Assembly: GCA_036873755.1 (NCBI GenBank)
Contig: JAVTVY010039241.1
Location: forward strand, 1 to 64,000
Length of the DNA: 64,000 bases
Reading direction: 5' to 3'
From: Hanleya hanleyi
Lineage: Eukaryota > Mollusca > Polyplacophora > Lepidopleurida > Hanleyidae
Shown here piece after piece: positions 13,101-21,235 of this stretch; the stretch's first letter is position 1; each line of letters opens with the position of its first letter. Under the pieces are notes generated by a model. It did no database searches. It saw only the letters and a list, made by a program, of their open reading frames with translations, and was not told the DNA's origin. The translations under genes were made by a program, and so were the position numbers.

Positions 13101-14024
13101 ACTTTGAAATATGTGTTTAGAATTATGCAGGCAGTATATTTACCTATGGGGTCATATAACCTCTTTACAGTATGTCGACTCCCCCCCCCCCCTGCACGCC
13201 CTTGTTATGTTGCGTTTAATTGATGTCTGTTTATGGCGAGATTTTTTCTGGTGGGCGTTTCGTCACCGAGGCTTGCCCTCTGAATCATTGAGACTGGTAA
13301 ATATGGTGGAGAATGAAACGCTTGGTGTTCTGTATGAAAACTTGCATTCTGTTAAATCTCTCGTTTGGGCGGTTTCTTCTATCTAACGGTCACATAGTTC
13401 ATCAGATGTCATGATATGCCTGCTACATCATCGCTTTTATATATTTGTATACTAGTAACGTTTATGCCCCCTCCCCAAACAAACTTTCTGCGCTATCTCC
13501 GGAGGATACAAAATTGAGAGCTGACTTTGTAGTTCATCATATTGGGGACATTGAGCAGAGGATCATGGGTAAATTCAAAAAGGCGGCCTTGTGGGGTACC
13601 TGAAAAGTGATGTTTTCGTGATTTTTCTCCAAAATTTCAGGGGGGGTTTCCAGGGAAAGTGGGCAAAAGTATTTGATTTCACATCAGACTATTATTTACT
13701 AGTTTATCATGTAATTTTTGCGAAGAACTGACATACACAAAAAATTGAAAAATCTGACCGAGAAGTCAAAAAAAAAAAATGCCTTTTGAAAATGACGTCA
13801 CCTTAACGTCATCTCAGCAACTTGGATTTCTTTACATATTCTAATACAGCTTGACACAAGGGTATAGTGTGGTAGGTTTCTGTCCCCTAGGTCAAGGGGT
13901 GAAAAATATTTAGTTATCGTATTCCCGGCCTGGACAGGTCCTAAAATAATCCGGTCAGATTAATTAATCTATAATCTTACCCGAGTAGTACAGCGAGGTA
14001 GATGGCAAATGTATAGATCGCCAT
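1003..14024 (-). CDS. Secreted EGF-repeat protein with an SNEVWN-motif extracellular module (gene span, 9 exons, 3' end outside window)
   Basis: Joined from nine exons (14024-13981, 12358-12225, 8992-8912, 8264-8135, 7210-7017, 6669-6532, 2831-2617, 2342-2139, 1164-1003). Every junction has GT/AG ends and matching phase (2,1,1,2,1,1,0,0), giving 434 codons without a stop. Residues 1-15 (MAIYTFAIYLAVLLG) form a signal peptide. Residues about 22-126 are cysteine-rich with EGF-like spacing (CxCxxGW/F...C), three or so repeats. From residue about 131 a large module follows with YDGEGDFDF (220-228), NPVRNMRLIMPGFE (265-278), FNMPHAADD and EYSNEVWN (384-391). I recall this module from uncharacterised bacterial and marine-invertebrate secreted proteins. 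The NE pair at 387-388 resembles the acid/base Asn-Glu of clan GH-A glycosidases, so a carbohydrate-active role is possible but inferred. The protein should be extracellular. It continues left of the window. Confidence 0.82.
1165..2138. other. Intron 8 of the EGF-repeat gene
   Basis: The 974-base intron contains a 134-codon plus-strand open frame at 1478-1882 that resembles no family I know and is opposite in sense to the gene. I see no splice-supported exon in it. Confidence 0.5.
2139..2342 (-). CDS. EGF-repeat gene, exon 8: PHAADD part
   Basis: Acceptor TTTTTAG, donor GTAAGC, phase 0 to 0, 204 bases. It encodes ALEYMIQLCNLMGASPWFNM followed directly by PHAADDNFVTQFATQVK. A downstream AG four bases into the exon (CCAG) is an alternative acceptor that would remove part of the first codons. 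Confidence 0.85.
2617..2831 (-). CDS. EGF-repeat gene, exon 7: NPVRNMRLIMPGFE part
   Basis: Acceptor TTCCCACAG, donor GTAAGT, phase 1 to 0, 215 bases. It encodes GRWQIHIEPG, TNPGNPVRNMRLIMPGFED and FRFMDFMHTNAHG, the most conserved core of the module as I remember it. Confidence 0.85.
4191..4824. repeat. Inverted-repeat element with TATAGTCTGCCCAT ends
   Basis: Left arm 4191 to about 4480 and right arm about 4560-4824 are imperfect reverse complements (TATAGTCTGCCCAT against ATGGGCAGACTATA). The left arm has a short extra segment near 4250-4275. It lies in intron 6 of the EGF-repeat gene. If TA is the target duplication it is Tc1/mariner-like; no coding capacity is seen. Confidence 0.72.
4825..6531. 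other. Rest of intron 6 of the EGF-repeat gene
   Basis: AT-rich intronic sequence. I see no splice-supported exon, RNA gene or long repeat. The 76-codon frame at 5758-5988 has no recognisable domain. Confidence 0.4.
6532..6669 (-). CDS. EGF-repeat gene, exon 6: conserved module, YDGEGDFDF part
   Basis: Acceptor GTTTCAG, donor GTTAGG, phase 1 to 1, 138 bases. It encodes RGTYTFMYDGEGDFDFGLS, a highly recognisable beta-rich segment of the module. The 3.7-kb intron that follows carries the inverted-repeat element at 4191-4824. Confidence 0.83.
7017..7210 (-). CDS. EGF-repeat gene, exon 5: start of the conserved module
   Basis: Acceptor TTCACTAG, donor GTGAGC, phase 2 to 1, 194 bases. It encodes NKGVNVGMNIAGITYFSSEL and, further on, FVDVLKQSQAW and RADGYPSSLE. 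This Gly-x-Asn start, an FVDVxKQSxxW helix and a GYPxSL turn are what I recall at the beginning of this module in related secreted proteins. Confidence 0.82.
7211..8134. other. Intron 4 of the EGF-repeat gene
   Basis: Intronic, AT-rich, with short degenerate internal repeats around 7390-7540 (CGATGCGATTTGTAG-like) and no coding signal. Confidence 0.4.
8135..8264 (-). CDS. EGF-repeat gene, exon 4: EGF-like segment
   Basis: Acceptor CTTACAG, donor GTAATT, phase 1 to 2, 130 bases. It contains CGCAAHCLHGTCWNGQCECW, a clear EGF-like repeat. Read without splicing it would stop two codons past the donor, but the phase-2 donor joins in frame to the next exon and continues into the conserved module. 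Confidence 0.8.
8912..8992 (-). CDS. EGF-repeat gene, exon 3: EGF-like segment
   Basis: Acceptor TCTTTCAG, donor GTAAAC, phase 1 to 1, 81 bases. It encodes DHTCQCEDGWKWSTVERKC and then VWDCHCAHG. Being symmetric (phase 1-1), this exon could be skipped without a frameshift. The acceptor and the first bases of this exon are duplicated about 390 bases upstream in the intron. Confidence 0.82.
9240..9570. repeat. Local duplications and GAT microsatellite in intron 2
   Basis: An ATGATG/GAT run at about 9294-9345 sits inside a unit beginning ACATGTATTGGGTGCAGGAT that recurs near 9455. The segment 9369-9450 also copies 8983-9063, which spans the splice acceptor of exon 3. Confidence 0.65.
9780..10440. 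repeat. Satellite array, about 170-bp units (first part)
   Basis: About four diverged tandem units share GATAACTTCCAAACGCTTTG, a CCTTGTGACAAG-like block and a CTGAAGGTGGCGCCACTG block. The long open frame across 9660-10418 on the plus strand is periodic and produced by the array, not a gene. It lies in intron 2 of the EGF-repeat gene. Confidence 0.78.
10441..11640. repeat. Satellite array with CAGGTGGCGCCACCTGGTGG blocks (second part)
   Basis: About eight diverged units of roughly 100-260 bases carry a CAGGTG...CACCTGGTGGCA block, at about 10464, 10615, 10760, 10857, 11001, 11125, 11249 and 11514. Each is followed by GGGCAATAACTTGAGAA and TCATCGGATTCTTC blocks. It is a related variant of the preceding array. 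Confidence 0.75.
12225..12358 (-). CDS. EGF-repeat gene, exon 2: first EGF-like repeat
   Basis: Acceptor CTGCAG, donor GTAAGC, phase 2 to 1, 134 bases. It encodes a cysteine-rich stretch containing HCQCFDGFYNTDC and CGCSSQGTC, typical of an EGF-like fold. The intron that follows (3.2 kb) holds the satellite array at 9.78-11.64 kb. Confidence 0.8.
12690..12910 (-). mobile_element. 3'-terminal fragment of a Penelope-like retroelement
   Basis: Shares CGGTCAACAGTTTTCAATGA and TCAGTCACGCTTTGATTGTG-like blocks with the copies at 20056-21235 and 48355-49690. Only the non-coding 3' part remains. It lies in intron 1 of the EGF-repeat gene. Confidence 0.6.
13981..14024 (-). CDS. EGF-repeat gene, exon 1: start codon and signal peptide
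   Basis: Encodes MAIYTFAIYLAVLL plus two bases of the next codon, then a GTAAGA donor. It is short and hydrophobic, as expected of a signal peptide. Phase 2 matches the acceptor at 12358, producing GIAATDQTC, where cleavage after the alanines is plausible. The start is chosen because this ATG opens the hydrophobic stretch and lies close to a TATA box. Confidence 0.72.
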
Positions 14025-14068
14025 GAACGCTTGCTTGATCAAAAAGAGACGAATGGAAATGATCCTCA

Positions 14069-14076
14069 CTTTTATA
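14069..14076 (-). promoter_or_regulatory. TATA box of the EGF-repeat gene
   Basis: On the minus strand TATAAAAG lies 45-52 bases upstream of the initiating ATG at 14024. Transcription starting about 30 bases downstream would leave a 5' leader of roughly 20 bases. The match to the consensus is direct; its use as a promoter is inferred from position. Confidence 0.5.
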
Positions 14077-14583
14077 TTATGACAGAAGATATCTGCAAAC
14101 AGTAAACCTTATCATGCGTATGCTGTTTTCTCAAGAATATGGGACAAATCGAGTCGATCCAGTAGCATGATTATTTGCCGTCATAACTTTTCTAGCCACA
14201 GAAAGGATGCCGGGGACCGATGTGGAAAATCTTTTTGACTGAAAACCGAAAACAACAATACCCCACACTCTCCGTGGTACATGTGGGTAAAGTTTCGAAA
14301 TGTCGATCTATTTTAATGTCAAACTGCCCACGCGGTTAGACAGCTGAGAATGAGGCGGGAATCTATCTGACCTTCAGTATTATCGCCGGTGACGAAATGA
14401 GGACACATATGGATGGCCTCCCGATCTTATCCCAACCAGTGCGCTAAGGTCGAACCGATATCGATAATCCCATTGGGTGGACAAATACTTGGTTCTAACT
14501 TTGAATAGGTAACCGCTAACTGCAAACCGGAGTCTAACTTATCGCACCTTGGACATCCACGTCGGGTACCGGCGAGCACACTC

Positions 14584-15400
14584 GGCACGGTCTTGTACTA
14601 TAATGTAGGACATAGAACATCGACCCGCACTGCTAGGAATCTATATTGGCATCTATGTTGAAAGCACAGTATCACGCCGAAACTCCGAATGTCAGTTGTA
14701 TGACTTCCGTTACTAAGGAGATCAGCTTGAGTCGAAAAACCAGGAGAAACACCTAGAATTAGAAGAGATCCTTCGGGGGTAAAATCAAGGGAATATCTAT
14801 TTCATTTGGATGTATGTTATCTCCTGATAAGGGAGAAATACAACGAGGACTATGTGAGCGGAAACACATCCTAGAGCATGTGGTGTGCCTCACATGCGGC
14901 GGATCACGGCTTACACTGGAGAGGTGCAAAATCCTCACACCATTAATGCACGAGGTACTATGACGTCGACGGAATAGGCCGAGCAGTCGCGAATGCGGCG
15001 AGGTTCTAATGCAGTCGCACTTGACACGGTCTCGGATAATGTAGGACATTAGTACCTAGTAACGCACTGCTAGGAATCCATATCACTGTTGAAAGCACAG
15101 TATCACGCCGAAGTCCGAACGGCGCATGTCAGCTGTATGACTTCCGTTACCATGGAGATCAGCTCGAGAAGAAGAACCAGGAGAAGCACCTCAAATTAGA
15201 AGGGATCCTCACTAGAATCAATGGAATATCCATTTCAGTTGGATATATTTTTTTTATCTCCTGATAAGGGAGAAATACAACGAAGACTATGTGAGCGGAA
15301 GCACATCCTATAGCATGTGATGTGCCTCACCTGCGGTGGATCATGGTTCATAGCCGAGAGCTGTAAAATCCTTACACCATTAATGCGCAAGGTATTAGTA
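14584..15400 (+). repeat. Tandem pair of a dispersed repeat (units about 14584-14975 and 15022-15400)
   Basis: Two diverged copies, about 440 bases apart, share AATGTAGGACAT, GAAAGCACAGTATCACGCCG, ATCTCCTGATAAGGGAGAAA and GTGAGCGGAA blocks. A third copy is inverted at 31110-31430. Each copy has a stem-loop of the type TCTCC-six bases-GGAGA. No intact coding frame is shared, so a SINE-like or degraded element is likely. Confidence 0.65.
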
Positions 15401-17570
15401 TTACAAGAAAACTTATTGCATCAATGCCGGCGGAAACGTTTGTAGCTTATAATCTGCGTATTACAAGCCGATTACGTGTGCAACTGGTGAATACAGGTCA
15501 CGATGCACATTATGGTAAAAAAAACGTCGATTTGTTTGTTTTCCTTAAAGGTTTGACTAATGTAGTTCGCGCAAGAACCCATCTGGAAAGTGTGGGGTTA
15601 GCCGGAAGTTAAGTGCTTGCTGGCAAAATGTGCACATGAACCGCATGTCAAACTAGGACTTTGAAAGTAATGTTCTCCGGTTGACGTATTAAGTCACTTC
15701 ATATAGCCTGATGTAAGAGATCGCGCTGTGGCATTATACGGGACCCATCATCAAGCCACTATTTCTTTATTGATGTGTGTCATTGTGAATTAAGCCTAGA
15801 TCGACTTTCTCTACACATCAATCCGATCCGCGTGTTTTACTGTTTCAAGTTTTTAGTAACTCGCAGTTCAATCTCAAACATTTTGCTGCAGACGTACACA
15901 TAGTACAGGTGAATAACTTGATCATGTATGGTCATCGATTTGGTCTCTCAGCCGTAATAAAATAGTACTAAAGGACATTTATAACAGAATTAATATTAAT
16001 GTGTTAACTACGAACGGGTGATACAGTCCTGTCGTTTTACGATATGAAACTAGTTGGATCACTCCACGGCACGTCTGTGAAGTATGGCTCGAGAAAACAC
16101 CTGTTACTCGTCCAATATCAAGATGGCCGCTCCCATGTTAACCGAATTCAGATATCCGGCGGCGCTGCGCCGCCGGAAATGACTTTGACGGAATAGGCCG
16201 ATCAGTCGCGAATGATGCAGACACAGAACCATCGAGATACAGTGCACAGAAGCAGACAAACCCCTGCTTATACTTCAAATACATCTATTCAGTGCACACG
16301 TTTAGTGTTACTGTGTTACTGCTCAGGACATTCCTGGGTCAGGAATCAACAACTCGACAATCAACAGTACAGTCTTCGATTCCTTGAACACGAAAAGTTT
16401 TCGCACAGTACAAATATCTTCTTCGAATTCTCTTGGATGAGTCCTGAAACAGATTGCAAAGTTTGGCCACTCACAGTTTCCAATGCATAATTCAGACGAT
16501 CTCCAAATTCGCCCCGTGGTAGGCGATTCGGAGCAGCAACAATGGCTACCATAGCGGCCGAACTTAACAATGGCATACACATGCAGAAAACCTATGGGTC
16601 AGTCACTCGAGGTTTTGCATTGCCTTCTGGCGTTCTCACATCGCATTTTCCCATTCTCGCAGTGACTCCCTGGCAATCTCACACTGTTGCAATCTTGCCC
16701 CGTTGCGTTCTCGCTCCGCCAAAACCAATTATGTTTATAGGACGAGAACAGGAGTGACCGCTTTCGTCTTCCATAAGGGGCACCCGCTTGACTTCTTATC
16801 CGATGTCGGTGTCATCGAACAAGTTCAAATCGTAACGGTATGGCTATAAATCAAAGCACGCTGTGACCTCGTTTCTCGACTTCAGTACTATAGTCTCATG
16901 GTCAGATTATATATACCAGAACACAGTACGGTTAGAGGTCAGTATCGCGATTGCTAATTGACTAGGCGAAAGTACGTCGAGTGTTTTACTCCAGGGTGGT
17001 TTGTGGGTTTATTTCAGCAAGGAACAGGTAAGACAGGAGTAATTACCGTACATGTAACATATAGCATTCCAGCAGCCGGTTACCGGGTACGCGGTCCGCG
17101 GTAATACATACCTCATGGCATTCTCCACACCTGTTGAGTTTTCATCGCTCATCTATTTACTGTTGATTGTCTGCAGACACCCGAATTTCGCCGTGTACCA
17201 GGATTCTTGGCGAAAGTCGGTATACGGCTTTAACATTATTGTTGTGCCAATTGTCATTTAGATGCAGATCTAGTAGAGGATGGGTATGTAGATCGATGTA
17301 GGTCGTATAGAATGCATTTTTATGACATCCATTGTCATTGTGGTGTATGATAAGGTAGTAGTGAAGGTACTACTTTTGTTGTGGTATTTTGTTCGAACTG
17401 AGATATGAGATAAACTCTATAGAAGATAAAGAACCTGGACTAAGTTTGAATCTCAAGGCCTTATATGAATACTTTATAAACATGCGTGTTGGCTGGGCTG
17501 ATCAGTGTCCAGGATAGGAACTGTTGACACTCGTGTCCTGGCACATGTAGGCACCGTCCTGATATAACTG
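15401..17570. other. Intergenic stretch with small repeats
   Basis: Contains a GC-rich hairpin at 16155-16177 and a copy of the block GACGGAATAGGCCGATCAGT at about 16190 that also occurs at 14968. I find no convincing gene. One minus-strand frame at 16361-16582 has a hydrophobic start and is treated as a finding only. Confidence 0.4.
16155..16177. other. GC-rich hairpin
   Basis: A ten-base perfect stem TCCGGCGGCG / CGCCGCCGGA with a three-base CTG loop, in otherwise AT-rich DNA. There is no U-run after it and no reason to call it a terminator in a eukaryotic genome. Confidence 0.6.
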
Positions 17571-17649
17571 ACCATTTTTTGAAACGACGCTTACTCACTC
17601 ACCCACTATTCATTCACTTTATATGCAGGTACATTCGAATGCCCTCGCA

Positions 17650-17960
17650 GGCTGATAATTATTACATATCAGTAGATATAAGAGACTGACCTGGGGTGTC
17701 GTTGTGCACACTCCAGGTTATTGTAAGAATAGGTCTCAGCTCTTCAGAGAGCTTGTCGTAAGAGGCGACTAACTGGGGCACCCGTGGGGATTCCGGGTGT
17801 GAAAATGAATAGGACCCATCCCGTGGGGTCTCGGGTGTTAAAGGGAATAGGACCCTACCCGTATGGTTTCCGGGTGTGAAAAGGAATAGGAACAAACGTC
17901 GTGATATGATTTTAATAGTGTTGAAAGCGACGATAAATCATACTCACTCACTCACCCTTT
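17650..17960 (+). mobile_element. SINE with internal 42-bp tandem repeat and (ACTC)n tail
   Basis: Core GTCGTAAGAGGCGACTAAC at 17755-17773 is followed by three tandem copies of about 42 bases (GATTCCGGGTGTGAAAATGA plus AATAGGACCC) at 17776-17900. It ends GCGACGATAAATCATACTCA with an ACTC tail. A second tail fragment lies at 17578-17620. I recognise the core from gastropod genomes by memory. Confidence 0.7.
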
Positions 17961-18859
17961 AGAAAGTAAAAAAATAAGTAACCAAAATACTACAGGATAT
18001 ATACCTAATATGTGTGCATATGGCATATATTCATTAATTACTATAATAAGATATGAGCATTCACCGAATGTATGCAATAGTGGGTTCATAGTAGTGGGTA
18101 AATAGAGAGTACTGACTCAATGTTATATGTAATAATTCCGCTCCCCACTTTTTTGTTACTTAAGATGTAATAATCCCTAATTTTCTGCATAATATGTTTT
18201 GTTACTTATAAGTAATAATCCCCATTTTTATATGTGGTATCACCTCAGTTCTATTTTTAGATCATGACATCATTGGGAAATCCCTAAGGGTCGGAAGGGT
18301 GACCTTTTGACCTGGATGTGACCTTTGACCCGCGCACACAATCGCGGATAATCCGCGCGCGCGTCCGGATAACACGCGCGCGCTGCGTGGCGGCCCGGTG
18401 ATACATAGTATGTACATAGTATGTACATAATATCTAATGCTCATTGTTTTGTTATTTAATATTCCTTGTATTCTTATGTCAGTTCTATTTTCTATCACCT
18501 CAGTTCTATTTTTAGATCATGACATCAGACCCCTGTTCTATTGTTATTGCCTGCTCCTTTGTCTTGACAAACGTGCCCCCGCACCTAGGCAGCACAATAG
18601 ACTCCCCATAAACAACATAATACTATTGTTAATTCCCCTGCTCCTTTGTCTTTAGTTCTCGACAAATTCAAACTTATCTAGGCAGATCAATTTTATCTGC
18701 CCACAGTATTGCGAAAACCCGTATTCTTTTGTTATTGCTTGCTTCTTTGTCTCTAGTTCTCAAACGTGCCCCCGTGGTGAATCATACTATTGTTAATACT
18801 CCTGTCCCTTTGTCTTTAAGTACAGACGCGTCTAAGCAGAACAATGGACTCCCATGATT

Positions 18860-19240
18860 CAGTCTGTGAATGTGTAAGTGTATGTAGTGATTGTTAGTGA
18901 TTATGTGATTGCATCAGTGATTTAGTGATTGTATCAATGATTGTATGATTCTGTAAATGATTGCATCAGTGATTTTGTGATTGTGTAAATGATTGATTCA
19001 ATGATTTTGTGATTGCATCAGTGATTGTATGATTGTGTAAATGATTGCATCAGTGATTGTAGGATTGTGTAAATGATTGCATCAGTGATTGTAGGATTAT
19101 GTAAATGATTGCATCAGTGAGTTTGTGGCAGATTGAATGAACCCCTCATTACGCGGATTATTGAATGAATAAATGAATGATTCCCTCATTATGCGGATTA
19201 TTGCATTCAGTGATTGATTGAATCATTAATTAACTGGGTC
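18860..19240. repeat. TGATTGCATCAGTGATTG-type minisatellite (left arm copy)
   Basis: Degenerate tandem units of about 20-30 bases built from GATTGTGTAAATGATTGCAT and CAGTGATT. The reverse-complement copy lies at about 29040-29420. Confidence 0.7.
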
Positions 19241-20055
19241 ATCGACTGGACTCACCTTGAAACACGAAATTATCCCCTGAGCTCAATTTAACAGCTATAA
19301 CTGTCTGGTTCGATAAGTACAGACGCGTCTACACAGAACAATAAACAATAAACAATAAACAAAGAGCCATGAGTCATACTGTACATTGTCATCAATAGCT
19401 AAATTTATCTGCCCACATATACTATAATTCATGTTATTTATCGGACAGGTCCCACCCCATAACTAAAGATTTATCCACAAAGGTCACGGTGTTTCCGCTT
19501 TCTCTATTACTCATTCTGTCTGAATTGTATTACTATAGTCTACCCCCACACGGTTCAATAGTAGCTCATTTAGAGCGAGGATAGTCCAATCATGCGTGCA
19601 TGATATTGCTTTCTTTCTATACTACTCATCCATTTTTCCCCCTCTCGTTAATTTCAGTCTGTATTATGTTTACTATAAAGTTTGTATAATGGGACCGACC
19701 CATGTAACCGTTTTCAAGTGACTGAGTGACTAAATATCGAGGGGCATTTTGAAAATATAGAATAATTGTGCATAGTTGGAAGTCCTCTTTCGGAGCATCT
19801 CTTTAGTCCTTAAAAGGTATGTTTATCATCGTTGCCGGTTGATTTACTGGTTAATGTATTATCCGTTCTGGGGCGGTTGCGGTGGCGCTATGAGTCATAC
19901 TATTGTGAATACACCTATTCTATTGTCTTATATTGTCGACAAGTTTAGACTTGTCATATGCTCCTTTGTTAGTTCTCGACAAGTACAGACTTGCATCTAT
20001 GTAGACTCCCCCTCAAACAAAGAGCAATGAGTCATTTGCCCACAGTATTGTGAAT

Positions 20056-21235
20056 ATTACAAGCGTCTAGTCCGTCATTCATAATCCAGCCGTCGTCCAT
20101 TAGAGAATATCCGCGTCCATAATCCAAAGACCTATTCCATTTCCATATAACAGTATTAGCACCAAATTCAAAAAGACAAAAGTATACATAAACATAGGCT
20201 TGTTTCCTGCAAGAGAGAAGCGGTCAACAGTTTTCAATGATGCCGGCAAGACATCATGATGTTCCAAAAATATCAAATCCGTATCGCTGATCAGTATTCT
20301 TAATCCATAATATTCGTTGTAAAGTCGTCATCTAAAGAATGATGTATCTCAGTCACGCTTTGATTGTGACTGTTCATATGAGTACCATGAGGATCTTGAA
20401 GTACATGGGTTCATACGGCCCCTAGCCCCGGGTTAAGCGGAATTAGACACAAGTTACGAAACGTAGCGCCATAGATCTTGCACGCTACGTTCGTATTTTG
20501 CTATCAGCATGCGATATGTATCGCCAAATTTGAGAAACTTTTGAGTGGAGGCGCTTGGTGGAATAGCCCTGTTTTATAACTTTCTGCAACAATGTTTTGT
20601 GACGTTGATTAAAATCATCACATTTAACACAGGATCTAGCAAATGCTACTAAGCGAGATATGTATACGCCATATGCAGGTCCCACTGGAATATTACTATC
20701 CAGAAAGCGATAGTTTACGATGTCGAAATTGTAATCATCTCTTTTGTCATAAAGTCGACGAGAGAGAATGCCCGCTTCATTTTTGTAGAGGTAGAGATCT
20801 AAATAAGATGTGCCTGTAGGGCTATCTGTAGTTTCCTTCAAATCCAGTGAAGGTGGATATATATCCTTCACTGCGTCATTTATATAGCGACTATCCACAG
20901 CGAGAAGATCGTCTATATAGCGTTTGGTGAATGAGAAGGAACGGGCTTTGAATGGATCGGTTTTGAAAGCGCCTGCATATAGTCATATTCATAAGAGAAC
21001 AGATGCAGGTCAGCCAACAGGGGTGCACAATTAGTACCCATTGGAATACCTATATGCTGCTGATATATTGTGTTGCCAAATTTCACATAGATATTTTTAA
21101 TGAGAAATTCAAGCAACTCTATAAACAAAGAAACATCCCATGAATGATATCTCTTGTATGTAGTCGAGCTAAAGAATGCTTTATGGCTTCCGACATTAAT
21201 ATATCTACGATCAGTTTTCTTGAACACAGATACTA
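20056..21235 (-). mobile_element. 5'-truncated Penelope-like retroelement inserted in the left arm
   Basis: Minus-strand frames at 20913-21263 and 20485-20898 encode reverse-transcriptase parts: IPMGTNCAPLLADLHLFSYE, then SYLDLYLY, LYDKRDDYNFDIVNY and NIPVGPAYGVYISRL. The frame is broken between them, and the YxDD region is not intact. The mirror position in the right arm (about 28225-28235) lacks the insertion. The 5' end stops inside the RT and the 3' end is the block with AAGCGTCTAGTCCGTCATTC on the plus strand. The Penelope-like class is my best assignment; no GIY-YIG endonuclease is visible. Confidence 0.68.

Noticed and set aside
15255..15285. Hammerhead-ribozyme-like CTGATAAGGGAGAAA
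   Set aside because: The conserved CTGATGA core is not intact (CTGATAA) and the other strands of the three-way junction could not be drawn. A simple stem-loop explains it.
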